The notes under the pieces are model-generated. The model searched no databases, had not been told where the DNA came from, and was given only the letters and a program-made list of their open reading frames with translations. A DNA stretch of 64,000 nucleotides, taken from NCBI GenBank assembly GCA_937968015.1, contig CALBSO010000023.1, forward strand, positions 1-64,000, read 5' to 3'. This DNA comes from an uncultured Thermomicrobia bacterium (GTDB lineage: Bacteria > Chloroflexota > Chloroflexia > Thermomicrobiales > JALYUS01). Positions 51,273 through 59,006 of the stretch are shown one piece after another. Within the stretch, counting starts at the first letter, position 1, and every line of letters starts with the position of its first letter. Made by a program: the position numbers and the translations under genes.

Positions 51273-51729
51273 GTCAGAGGTCTGGAACGCGCTGGCGGAG
51301 GTGCCGGACCCGGAAATCCCGATGATCTCCGTTGTGGACCTCGGCATCATTCGTCGCGTGGAGTGGGACGACACACATCTACGTGTTGAGGTGATGCCGA
51401 CATTCGTTGCCTGCCCCGCTCTGGATATTATCCGCGAGACGATCCGCGAGCGGTTGGCGGGCTTCGCGCCGACGGTCGAGGTCGTGACGACCTTCGCGGA
51501 GCCGTGGACGACGGAGCGCATCACACCGGAAGGGCGCCGGAAATTGCGCGCCAGCGGCTTCGCGCCGCCGATCCCCGGCGAGGAAATGGTTTTGCCCGTC
51601 GCGCCCGCGTGCCCGTACTGCGGCTCGCACCATACCGCTTTGGAAAACCCCTTCGGCCCGACGCTCTGCCGCGCCATCTATTACTGCCATGATTGCCGTC
51701 AGCCATTCGAGCAGTTCAAGACGGTCTAA
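51145..51729 (+). CDS. paaD: PaaD/MIP18-family iron-sulfur maturation protein
   Basis: Accessory protein of the phenylacetyl-CoA epoxidase, thought to help Fe-S assembly. The 194-aa protein has the MIP18 core (EVPDPEIPMISVVDLGII, then ACPALDIIRETI) and a C-terminal zinc ribbon (CPYCGS..CRAIYYCHDC). Residues about 28-45 (SSVLSSCRDTQSSVLS) are encoded by the inverted AGGACTG words and are not family sequence; the native protein probably began near EVWNALAEV. No paaE reductase gene follows. Confidence 0.9.
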   Translation: MTAVKDSRRRAKEVEEPCVDRRGESEATSSVLSSCRDTQSSVLSEVWNALAEVPDPEIPMISVVDLGIIRRVEWDDTHLRVEVMPTFVACPALDIIRETIRERLAGFAPTVEVVTTFAEPWTTERITPEGRRKLRASGFAPPIPGEEMVLPVAPACPYCGSHHTALENPFGPTLCRAIYYCHDCRQPFEQFKTV

Positions 51730-51814
51730 GCCAACCTTGCGCTCCCCGCTCCGGAGGGGTCGAGGTGAGGTAAGGAGGCTCTTCTCTGGCGTCGAACGTG
51801 CAGCGAGATTCGCA

Positions 51815-52630
51815 ATGAAACGCCATGTCGCGCTATTCCTGCTGACTATTGCCCTGCTGGCGCCCGTATGCGGCGCGCGTGCGGCAACGCAGGGCAGCGC
51901 CTCATCGGCCGTGGACGCACCCACGCCGACTGAGCCGCCGACCAGCACATTCCAGGTGCTCAATCACTGGCCGCACGACCCGTCGGCATACATCGAAGGA
52001 CTCGTCTACGCCGATGGCGCATTCTTCGAGAGCACGGGGCTGAACGGCGCGTCGAGCCTGCGGAAGGTGGACGCCGAGACGGGACAAGTGATCGCGAGCC
52101 TTCCTCTCGATCCAGAGTATTTTGGGGAAGGACTCACGCTCTTCAATGGCAAACTGATCCAACTCACCTGGCAGTCGCACGTCGGCTTCGTCTACGACCT
52201 CGCCTGCTTCTGTTTGCAACGTACATTCACATACGATGGCGAGGGATGGGGCCTGACGCAGGACGGCCAGTATCTCATCATGAGCGATGGCACGGAGCGC
52301 ATCCGCTTCCTCGATCCCGTGACGTTCGCGGTCGTGAAGACGATCAACGTCTCTGACTACGGCCAACCGCTGACAAACCTCAACGAACTCGAATACATCA
52401 ATGGGGAGATCTACGCGAATGTCTGGTTGACGAACCGCATCGTCCGCATTGATCCCATGTCGGGCGCAATTCTCGGCTGGATTGACCTGACCGGCCTGCT
52501 GCCCGACGCCGACCGCAGCCCCTCCGTCAACGAACTGAACGGCATCGCCTACGACGACGCGACGGACCGCCTCTTCGTCACCGGTAAGAACTGGCCCGAA
52601 CTCTTCCAGATCGCCATCGTGCCGTCATAG
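51815..52630 (+). CDS. Glutaminyl-peptide cyclotransferase-like secreted protein
   Basis: A 271-aa beta-propeller of the plant-type glutaminyl cyclase family (Glu_cyclase_2), which forms N-terminal pyroglutamate. An N-terminal signal peptide (residues 1-24, ending GARAA) suggests export. Family words: YIEGLVYADGAFFESTGLNG, FGEGLTLFNGKLIQLTWQ, NLNELEYINGEIYANVW, NELNGIAYDD. The start ATG 51815 is the first Met before the signal. A C-rich low-complexity word (51735-51765) fills the gap after paaD. Confidence 0.88.
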   Translation: MKRHVALFLLTIALLAPVCGARAATQGSASSAVDAPTPTEPPTSTFQVLNHWPHDPSAYIEGLVYADGAFFESTGLNGASSLRKVDAETGQVIASLPLDPEYFGEGLTLFNGKLIQLTWQSHVGFVYDLACFCLQRTFTYDGEGWGLTQDGQYLIMSDGTERIRFLDPVTFAVVKTINVSDYGQPLTNLNELEYINGEIYANVWLTNRIVRIDPMSGAILGWIDLTGLLPDADRSPSVNELNGIAYDDATDRLFVTGKNWPELFQIAIVPS

Positions 52631-52871
52631 CGACCGAAATGCCGCTAGAGACAGCCCACGGGAAAATGCATCATCCGTTCATGGACGATACATATCTCGC
52701 GCCGTTTACGGCTATTCCCTTGTTATCTCATCGCGCATGTATGACAATGTCATACAGAAGAAAGAGTAGGCGCTGGTCTGGTTTCGCGTCGTTATGGTGT
52801 CTCTTACGTCATCACCGCACGAGAGGCGACACGAGAAGAGCAACGCAGATATCGGCGTCGGTGAGGAGAAG

Positions 52872-53174
52872 ATGATGGCAACAGATGCAAAGACCAAATC
52901 ACGGATTCCCGACTTCGCATCCATCGAGGAAGAGGCAGAGTTTTGGGATACCCACGACACAACGGACTATGAGCATGTGTTCGAACCGGTTGAGTTGACG
53001 TTCGCGCGACCGCTCAAGCATACATGGATGCTCTCGATCCGGCTGGATAAAGAGACATTCGATGCACTCCGGGAGATCGCGAAGCCGAAGGGTCTGGGCG
53101 CTTCGACGCTGGCGCGGATGTGGATTCTGGAAGAGTTGGAGCGCGTGCGAAAGCATCAGGGAGACGCCCGGTGA
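52872..53174 (+). CDS. CopG/BrnA-type antitoxin-like protein
   Basis: A 100-aa protein resembling the 'CopG antitoxin' family of type II toxin-antitoxin systems: IPDFASIEEEAEFWDTHDTTDY in the first half (given as words IPDFASIEEE, FWDTHDTTDY), then a ribbon-helix-helix-like SIRLDKETFDALREIAKPKGLGASTLARMW. GAGGAG precedes the paired ATGs at 52872/52875. No BrnT-like toxin gene is beside it. Its stop overlaps the GTG start of an enolase-superfamily gene, an unexpected coupling. Confidence 0.8.
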   Translation: MMATDAKTKSRIPDFASIEEEAEFWDTHDTTDYEHVFEPVELTFARPLKHTWMLSIRLDKETFDALREIAKPKGLGASTLARMWILEELERVRKHQGDAR

Positions 53175-54430
53175 AGATCACGAAGATCGAGACGATTCAT
53201 GTCGAAGATTACCCGCATATCCTTTTCGTCGCGGTGCATACGGACGAAGGATTGGTCGGGTACGGCGACACCTTCTACATGACGGATGCGTTGCGCGGCT
53301 ACGTCCATCAGTTCGCCGCGCCGATGCTGCTTGGGCACGACCCGCTCGCTATCGAATTGCACTGGCGCCGGCTCTACGAGGTAATCGCGCATATCGCAGG
53401 CAAGGGCGCGGAGATTCGCGGCCTCTCCGCAATTGATGTTGCCTTGTGGGACATCCTCGGGCAGGCGGCGGGGATGCCGGTCTGGCAAGTGCTTGGCGGC
53501 GCGGCGCGGGACCGGATCAAGACCTATAACACCTGCGGCGGCCCTAGTTATGGCCGCCCGACGCGCGGTGGCTCCGGCTACGGCGTGGATCATGCCGACG
53601 ACGCGGGGAACTACGAAGACCTGATCGCCTTCATGACGCGCGCGGACGAACTTGCCCTCGACCTCCTCAGCGAGGGGATCACCGGCATGAAGATCTGGCC
53701 CTTCGACTACATCGCCCACACGCCCGGCAAGTACGACGACTGGCGCACCTTTCGCGGTTCGTTCGACCCCGGCCTGCGCACGCTTGGCGGGCAGCGGATT
53801 GACAACGCCGATCTCAATCGCGGCCTGGAACCCTTCCGCAAAATCCGCGCGGCGGTCGGTGACAAGATGGAGATCATGGTCGAGGGGCACGGCTTCTGGT
53901 CGCTCCCGGCGGCGAAGAAGATCGCGCACGCAGTGGAAGAATTTGAGCCCTACTGGCTCGAAGACCTGATGCGTGCGGACGACATCGGTGCGCTGGCCGA
54001 GTTGCAGCGCAGTACGACGATCCCCCTCCTCGTCAGCGAGTACCTGACGACGCGCTACGAGTACAAGCCGGTCCTGGAGCAGCGCGCGGCGGAGATCATC
54101 ATGATTGACCCGACATGGGCGGGCGGCATCACCGAATCGAAGAAGATCGCGACGATGGCGGAGACGTACAAGCGCCCGGTGGCGATGCACGACTGCACCG
54201 GCCCCTTCACGCTCTTCGCCGGGGTGCATCTGGCGATCAATGCGACGAACGCGGTCTATCAGGAGTCGTTGCGTTCGTACCTGCGCGTCACCTACCCGAA
54301 CCTCGTCACCGAGATCGTGCAGGTCGAGGACGGCCACATCCTCGCCCCCACCACCCCCGGCCTCGGCACAACCTTACTCCCCGAAGTCCGCGCCCGCCCG
54401 GATGTGACGGTGGTGGAATCGAGTCTGTAA
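53171..54430 (+). CDS. Mandelate racemase/muconate-lactonising enzyme family protein
   Basis: An enolase-superfamily enzyme of 419 aa that abstracts a proton alpha to a carboxylate. Metal ligands are Glu238 (MVEGHG), Glu264 (YWLEDL) and Glu290 (LVSEYL); Lys174 (GMKIWPFD) and His340 (AMHDCTG) are the candidate general bases. Having Glu at all three metal positions with a KxK-like site reduced to MKIW suggests an acid-sugar dehydratase-like activity. The start is GTG 53171, overlapping the antitoxin-like gene's stop. Confidence 0.88.
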   Translation: MKITKIETIHVEDYPHILFVAVHTDEGLVGYGDTFYMTDALRGYVHQFAAPMLLGHDPLAIELHWRRLYEVIAHIAGKGAEIRGLSAIDVALWDILGQAAGMPVWQVLGGAARDRIKTYNTCGGPSYGRPTRGGSGYGVDHADDAGNYEDLIAFMTRADELALDLLSEGITGMKIWPFDYIAHTPGKYDDWRTFRGSFDPGLRTLGGQRIDNADLNRGLEPFRKIRAAVGDKMEIMVEGHGFWSLPAAKKIAHAVEEFEPYWLEDLMRADDIGALAELQRSTTIPLLVSEYLTTRYEYKPVLEQRAAEIIMIDPTWAGGITESKKIATMAETYKRPVAMHDCTGPFTLFAGVHLAINATNAVYQESLRSYLRVTYPNLVTEIVQVEDGHILAPTTPGLGTTLLPEVRARPDVTVVESSL

Positions 54431-54462
54431 TATCTTTCCAGGATGCTGGCGCGAGTTGTGGG

Positions 54463-54488
54463 TAGGGGCGGTTCGCGAACCGCTCCTA
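54463..54488 (+). repeat. REP-like palindrome, copy 2
   Basis: A 26-bp palindrome with one mismatched pair: TAGGGGCGGTTCG joined to CGAACCGCTCCTA, followed by CGA. It lies 33 bases after the stop of the enolase-superfamily gene. Same family and orientation as the copies at 12965 and 55346. Confidence 0.8.
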
Positions 54489-54637
54489 CGAAGTGACGGC
54501 GTATCCAGCAAATAGAGGCACTTACTGTCAACGAGGGTATACGTAGTGCTACATGCAAAGTAACCATCCAACGTCTTATCCACCCGATGCCTGTGACAGC
54601 ACATCCCTGATCGTGTAATCGGGGCCGCGTTTCTCAT

Positions 54638-55519
54638 TCATGGTTTCGCTTCCGCCGTGAAGCCGCCTTCCAGCCATGCCTGGAGGGTGATGAGGAAGGG
54701 AACGGCGTCGCTTTCGTCGCAGAGGCGGGCGTCGTAGGTGAGGCCGATAGTGGCGACGGAGCGGATCGCCAGCGCGCCATCCACAACGACCGGCATCTCG
54801 CGCACGCTGTCCACACTGAGGATCGCGGACTGGCCCGGCGGGATGATCGGCGCGGAGCGGACGGTGCCGAACGGGCCGGGGTTCGTGACGGTGATCGTGC
54901 CACCCTGAATGTCCGCGAGCGTCAGGTGATGCTCCCGCGCCACCGTGATGACGCGATGCAGCGCCCGTGCCAGCCCGACGAGCGACAAGTCCTCCGCGTG
55001 GTGGATGACCGGTACCTGTAAGCCATCATCGGTCGAGACCGCGACACCGAGGTTGAGCGCGGGCAGCAGTTCCGGCCCTTCCGCCGTCCAGCGGCCGTTC
55101 ACGCGCGGACATCTCCGTGCCGCGATCACCATGCCGCGCAGGATGAAGGGCATGTACGTCAGCGGCACGCCATGTTCCGCCTCGAACGACGCGCGCATTG
55201 CCGTTCGTGTGGCGATCAGCGCCGTCCAGTCCACCGCCCTGTAGATGCGTTCCATCGGCACCTCGCGGACGGTGCGCGTCAGGTTCTCCGCTGTCATCCG
55301 GCGGATGCGCGAGAGCGGAATGAGATCGGAGGACTGAGCGCCGGAGGGCGGTTCGCGAACCGCCCCTACGACGCTGGCTGCTGCCACAATGTCATTGCGC
55401 GTCACGCGTCCATTCCGGCCAGTGCCTGTGACGGTCGCCGGATCAATGCCGAGTTGCGCGCTCACCGCCCGGACGGCGGGCGAATACCAAATACGCTCCC
55501 CCTGCATCGTCGCACTCAT
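54638..55519 (-). CDS. Lipoyl-less 2-oxoacid dehydrogenase E2-like protein with lost catalytic His
   Basis: A 293-aa protein with a peripheral-subunit-binding domain (about 11-45, SPAVRAVSAQLGIDPATVTGTG given as the known PSBD pattern SPAxR..A) and an E2 acyltransferase-type core (70-290). There is no lipoyl domain. The family's active-site motif DHRxxDG reads DARLCDES (263-270), so the catalytic His is Ala264 and the Gly is Glu269. It probably does not transfer acyl groups. The linker between domains contains a translated REP-like palindrome (VGAVREPP). No E1 or E3 genes are adjacent. ATG 55519 follows AAAGGA. Confidence 0.85.
   Translation of the reverse strand: MSATMQGERIWYSPAVRAVSAQLGIDPATVTGTGRNGRVTRNDIVAAASVVGAVREPPSGAQSSDLIPLSRIRRMTAENLTRTVREVPMERIYRAVDWTALIATRTAMRASFEAEHGVPLTYMPFILRGMVIAARRCPRVNGRWTAEGPELLPALNLGVAVSTDDGLQVPVIHHAEDLSLVGLARALHRVITVAREHHLTLADIQGGTITVTNPGPFGTVRSAPIIPPGQSAILSVDSVREMPVVVDGALAIRSVATIGLTYDARLCDESDAVPFLITLQAWLEGGFTAEAKP
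55346..55370 (+). repeat. REP-like palindrome, copy 3, inside a coding region
   Basis: GGGCGGTTCGCGAACCGCCC (perfect) followed by CTACG, located within the E2-like gene and translated on the minus strand as VGAVREPP in the linker between the subunit-binding and core domains. Same family and orientation as copies at 12965 and 54463. Confidence 0.85.
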
Positions 55520-55543
55520 CGCATGGTCCTTTCGTTGTAATAG

Positions 55544-55647
55544 CGCAGAGGACGCAGAGAGCGCGGAGAGCACAGAGCAGTAAACGAAAGAGAATCCCCT
55601 TCTTCTTTTCTCTGCGTCCTCTATGTTCTCTGCGCTCTCCGCGCTCA
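55544..55647 (-). repeat. Nonamer (CGCAGAGxx) arrays as a long inverted repeat
   Basis: On the minus strand the nudC stop TGA (55647-55645) opens 9-base units GCGCGGAGA-GCGCAGAGA-ACATAGAGG-ACGCAGAGA. The complementary words follow before the E2-like gene: AGAGGACGCAGAGA (55547-55560) pairs perfectly with 55609-55622, and GAGCGCGGAGAGC (55559-55571) with 55634-55646. The gene gap is thus a large hairpin. Confidence 0.85.
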
Positions 55648-56481
55648 ATCTCCTCTCGTGCCGCTGTGCTTCTCGATGAAGGCGTCAATCAGTTTGCGGG
55701 CGATGCTGAGGCTTGGCGGGACGCGGGGCAGGGTGTCGTAGCGGAACCAGGCCGCTTCCGCGACCTCGTGCGGATCCACACAAATCTCACCGCTCGCGTA
55801 GGTCGCGGTGAACCCAACCATCAGTGAGTTTGGGAAGGGCCACGACTGACTGCCGAAGTAGCGGATGTCCTTGACTTCGATGCTGACTTCTTCCCGAAGT
55901 TCGCGGCGGACGGTCTCTTCGAGCGATTCGCCCGCCTCGACGAAGCCGGCGAGCACGCTGAAGAAGGCGGCGGGAAAGTTCGCGTTGCGCGCCAACAGCA
56001 GTTCATCGCCGCGCTCGACGGCGACGATCACTGCCGGGGCGATGCGCGGATAGTTGATCAGGCCGCAGTGCGGGCACTCGGTCGCGCGGTCCACCTGATG
56101 ATAGACCGTGCGCGTGCCGCAGTGGCCGCAGAATTGATGCGTCCGGTCCCACGCGATAATCTGCACCGCTCGCCCGGCGAGGAAAAAGAGGTCGTCCGGC
56201 AGCCGCCCGTAGAGTGCCCGTAATCCCTCGAATCGCATCCCCTCCGGCGGTTCCGTTCCTTTATCCACCTCGGCGGCGAAGCAGTGATCGCCCCCTAATG
56301 TACCGAGATACTGCGTGCGTAACGGTGCAATCCCGAGGGCGGTAATGTCCTCACTATGTGGCAGTATCGCGCCGGTATCCATCTCCTGCACAAGCAGATT
56401 GCTCTCGCGAAAGATCCACCACCATGCCGCTCCGGATCGTGACTTCGGCGCCTTAATCCCCGCAACAAACGCGCGTTCCAT
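55645..56481 (-). CDS. nudC: NADH pyrophosphatase NudC
   Basis: Hydrolyses NADH, and NAD caps on RNA, to NMN(H) and AMP. The 278-aa protein has a four-Cys zinc site (Cys118, Cys121, Cys136, Cys139), the Nudix box beginning GFVEAGESLEE and including RELREEVSI (the usual Gly after EEV is Ser), and the NADH-type motif SQSWPFPNS at 211-219 (consensus SQPWPFPxS). It sits 108 bases downstream of nuoK on the same strand, where nuoL would be expected. Confidence 0.9.
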   Translation of the reverse strand: MERAFVAGIKAPKSRSGAAWWWIFRESNLLVQEMDTGAILPHSEDITALGIAPLRTQYLGTLGGDHCFAAEVDKGTEPPEGMRFEGLRALYGRLPDDLFFLAGRAVQIIAWDRTHQFCGHCGTRTVYHQVDRATECPHCGLINYPRIAPAVIVAVERGDELLLARNANFPAAFFSVLAGFVEAGESLEETVRRELREEVSIEVKDIRYFGSQSWPFPNSLMVGFTATYASGEICVDPHEVAEAAWFRYDTLPRVPPSLSIARKLIDAFIEKHSGTRGD

Positions 56482-56496
56482 GATCCCTCCAGCCGA

Positions 56497-56536
56497 CAGT
56501 ATTCAGCAGGCAGAACAATACTGCTGCTGCCTGCTG
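56497..56536 (-). repeat. Hairpin between nuoK and nudC
   Basis: CAGTATT (56497-56503) pairs with AATACTG (56517-56523), and CAGCAGGCAG (56504-56513) with CTGCCTGCTG (56527-56536), giving alternative stems built from CTG-rich words. It lies in the 108-base gap and ends about 15 bases before the nudC start on the sense strand. Confidence 0.6.
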
Positions 56537-56589
56537 CCCGCTGCTTCGTATGCCTGATTCAGTTTAGCACCATTCCCCATCGCACTGTT

Positions 56590-56925
56590 TCAGTCGGCGG
56601 CGGCCCGGTCGTATGCGTCTGTGGAGAGCATCTTTTCCAGTTCGGTGATCGGATCGGCGACGGAGGAACGCTGGGAGAGGCGGACGATCAGGGCGAGGCC
56701 GACGACGACCTCCGCCGCCGCGATCGTGATGATGAAGAGGGCGACGATCTGCCCCTCGAGGTTGCCCCACCGCCGCGCGTAGGCGATCAGGGCGAGGTTT
56801 GCCGCGTTGAACATCAGTTCCACCGACATGAAGAGCGTCAGCGGCGTCCGGCGCGACAGAACGCCGAACAATCCCGTCGCAAACAGAAACGCACTCAGGA
56901 GGACATACCCATTCGTCGGCAACAT
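56590..56925 (-). CDS. nuoK: NADH-quinone oxidoreductase subunit K
   Basis: Small membrane subunit of complex I, 111 aa with three helices. The conserved Glu of helix 2 is in MSVELMFNAANLA, and helix 3 (IITIAAAEVVVGLALI) carries the second conserved Glu. ATG 56925 follows AGGGAGG. It lies 13 bases after nuoJ. It is the last nuo gene in this cluster. Confidence 0.92.
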   Translation of the reverse strand: MLPTNGYVLLSAFLFATGLFGVLSRRTPLTLFMSVELMFNAANLALIAYARRWGNLEGQIVALFIITIAAAEVVVGLALIVRLSQRSSVADPITELEKMLSTDAYDRAAAD

Positions 56926-56938
56926 CAGCGATTCCTCC

Positions 56939-57421
56939 CTAGCGTTCGTGGCGGCTGAGCATGACGGCGCCGACGGTGGCGGCGAGCAGCAGGGCGGAGA
57001 CGACTTCGAGCGGGAAGAGGTAGCCGGAGAAGAGGGCCGTCCCGACTGCCTCGACACCCGCGGGGACCTTCGGGGCCGCTTTCGGCAACGTCGCTTGCAC
57101 CACCGCCGCACCGATAATTAGCAGCGCGGCGATGCCGAGACCAATCGCCATGCCGCGTTCGCCGAGGAACTTCCCCCGGCTCTCCTCCAAATCCGGCCCG
57201 AGCAGCGTGAGGATGAAGAGGAAGAGCACCATGATGCCGCCCGCATAGAGCAGCAACTGCGCCACCGCGAGGAATTCCGCGCTCATTGAGAGATAGAGGA
57301 GGGCGAGACACGCCGTGTTAAGCACGAGCGTCAGCGCGACATGCACCGGGTTGCGGAGTGTGACCACCCCCACCGCGGTGATCGCGGCCAGCGCGGCAAC
57401 AAGCCAGAAAACGCCCGTCAT
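56939..57421 (-). CDS. nuoJ: NADH-quinone oxidoreductase subunit J
   Basis: Membrane subunit of complex I, 160 aa with five helices. The conserved block AVAQLLLYAGGIMVLFLFILTLLG is at residues 53-76 (seen as QLLLYAGGIMVLFLF), with the pi-bulge helix. Length is typical of short bacterial NuoJ. Gap to nuoI is 25 bases. Confidence 0.92.
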   Translation of the reverse strand: MTGVFWLVAALAAITAVGVVTLRNPVHVALTLVLNTACLALLYLSMSAEFLAVAQLLLYAGGIMVLFLFILTLLGPDLEESRGKFLGERGMAIGLGIAALLIIGAAVVQATLPKAAPKVPAGVEAVGTALFSGYLFPLEVVSALLLAATVGAVMLSRHER

Positions 57422-57446
57422 CCCTTCCGTATCCCCTCGCTATGCA

Positions 57447-57938
57447 CTACTCGCCCGCGTCTACCTGCCTGCGCGGGTCCGGTTCATTCGGTTTCAGGAG
57501 CAACATCTCTTTGGTATAGATGAAGTCGCCACGATCACTGTCCGCCAGTTCGTACCACGGGCCGAGGACAACCGCCTCCACCGGGCAGGCTTCCTCGCAG
57601 TAGCCGCAGAAGATGCAGCGAATCATGTTAATCTCGTACCGCTCGGCATACCGCTGGCCATGCGAGACCGGGTTGTCCGGGTCATTCTCCGCCGCCTTGA
57701 CGTAGATTGCCTGCGAGGGGCAGGCGGCGGCACAGAGCTCGCAGCCGATACACCGCTCCGTCTCATCCTCGTTGCGCAGGAGCAGATGCCGCCCGTGGAA
57801 GCGGGCCGCAACTTCCTTGCGCTGCTCCGGATACGAGATCGTCTCCGGCTTGCGTACGAAGTTGCGGAGCGTCGTGCCCATCCCCTTCGCCAACCCGGCG
57901 GCATCCTGTATCAGGCTCGGCCTCTTCTCATGTGCCAT
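57447..57938 (-). CDS. nuoI: NADH-quinone oxidoreductase subunit I
   Basis: Peripheral-arm subunit carrying clusters N6a and N6b, 163 aa. Two ferredoxin motifs are clear: CIGCELCAAACP and CIFCGYCEEACP. ATG 57938 follows AGGAGGGG. The upstream gap to nuoH (82 bases) is occupied by a TAACGAG array and its inverted copy. Confidence 0.95.
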   Translation of the reverse strand: MAHEKRPSLIQDAAGLAKGMGTTLRNFVRKPETISYPEQRKEVAARFHGRHLLLRNEDETERCIGCELCAAACPSQAIYVKAAENDPDNPVSHGQRYAERYEINMIRCIFCGYCEEACPVEAVVLGPWYELADSDRGDFIYTKEMLLLKPNEPDPRRQVDAGE

Positions 57939-57960
57939 TTCCCCTCCTATCAAAAGTCGA

Positions 57961-58022
57961 AAGTAACGAGAAGAAATGCCGGATTGTCCTGTTACTCGCT
58001 ACTCGTTACTCGTTACTCGTTA
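57961..58022 (-). repeat. TAACGAG heptamer array beginning at the nuoH stop codon
   Basis: On the minus strand the nuoH stop TAA (58022-58020) is the first triplet of TAACGAG-TAACGAG-TAACGAG-TAGCGAG-TAACAGG. The period of 7 puts a stop codon in all three frames. An inverted copy (57962-57970, AGTAACGAG on the plus strand) pairs perfectly with CTCGTTACT at 58002-58010. The same heptamer forms the acn 3' end at 9812. Confidence 0.9.
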
Positions 58023-59006
58023 CTTGAATACTCCTACAATCAGTGCCGTGACCATCAGATTGATGATCGCGAGGGGCAGGAGGACATCCCACCCGAGGCG
58101 CATCAGCCGATCATACCGGATGCGCGGTAAGGTTGCGCGCAACCAGATAAAGAGGAAGACGAAGAGCGCCATCTTGATCGCGAACCAGAGCGGCCCGGAG
58201 AGGAATGGCCCCTTCCAGCCGCCGAGGAAGCAGATCGTCGCGATCGCGCTCACCGTCAGCATGTTGACGTACTCGGCGAGGAAGTAGAGCGACCAGCGGA
58301 ACCCCGCGTACTCTGTCAGATACCCCGCGACCAGTTCCGTCTCTGCCTCCGGCAGATCGAACGGCGCGCGGTTCACCTCCGCGACCGCGCTAATCAGGTA
58401 GATCAGGAAGGCGACGGGCAGGACGATGATATACGGGATCGGCGACTGCCCTTCCACGATGCCCGTTAGCCGCGTCGTCCCGGCGAGCAGCATGACGCTC
58501 GCCAGCGCGAGGCCGAGCGGCAGCTCGTACGAGATGATCTGCGCCGTCGAACGCAGGCTACCGAGGAGCGAGTACTTGCTGCCCGATCCCCAGCCGCCGA
58601 GCACGATCCCATAGACGCCGAGCGAACTGAAGGCGAGCAGGATCAGCAGCCCGACACCTACATTGGCGAGTACGAGCGGCACCTGATGCCCGCCGACAAC
58701 GAAGAACGTGCCAATTGGGATGAGCGCGAAGCCGGACACAGCGAGCACAAGCGAGATGATCGGGGCGAGGCGATAGACGAGGCGGTCCGCGCCCATCGGC
58801 GTGTACTCACCCTTGAAGACGAGTTTCACGGCGTCCGCGAGCGGCTGCAAAAAGCCGAAGGGGCCGACACGGTTCGGGCCGAGGCGAACCTGGAAGCGCG
58901 CGAGCAGCCGCCGTTCGATCAGCGTCATGTACGCGGCGGCAGTCACCGCGACGAGCATGACGATCACCGCGCCGACGAGCGCCTGGAGGAAGCCCGTCAC
59001 GTTCAA
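58020..59006 (-). CDS. nuoH: NADH-quinone oxidoreductase subunit H
   Basis: Membrane subunit at the quinone site, 328 aa with about eight helices. Family words: RFQVRLGPNRVGPFGFLQPLADAVKL, GWGSGSKYSLLGSLRSTAQIISYE and EVNRAPFDLPEAE (short pieces: LGPNRVGPFG, GGWGSGSKYS, NRAPFDLPEAE). The start is taken as TTG 59006 because AGGAGGT is 7 bases upstream and TTGA overlaps the nuoG stop; GTG 59000 is an alternative. Confidence 0.93.
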   Translation of the reverse strand: MNVTGFLQALVGAVIVMLVAVTAAAYMTLIERRLLARFQVRLGPNRVGPFGFLQPLADAVKLVFKGEYTPMGADRLVYRLAPIISLVLAVSGFALIPIGTFFVVGGHQVPLVLANVGVGLLILLAFSSLGVYGIVLGGWGSGSKYSLLGSLRSTAQIISYELPLGLALASVMLLAGTTRLTGIVEGQSPIPYIIVLPVAFLIYLISAVAEVNRAPFDLPEAETELVAGYLTEYAGFRWSLYFLAEYVNMLTVSAIATICFLGGWKGPFLSGPLWFAIKMALFVFLFIWLRATLPRIRYDRLMRLGWDVLLPLAIINLMVTALIVGVFK

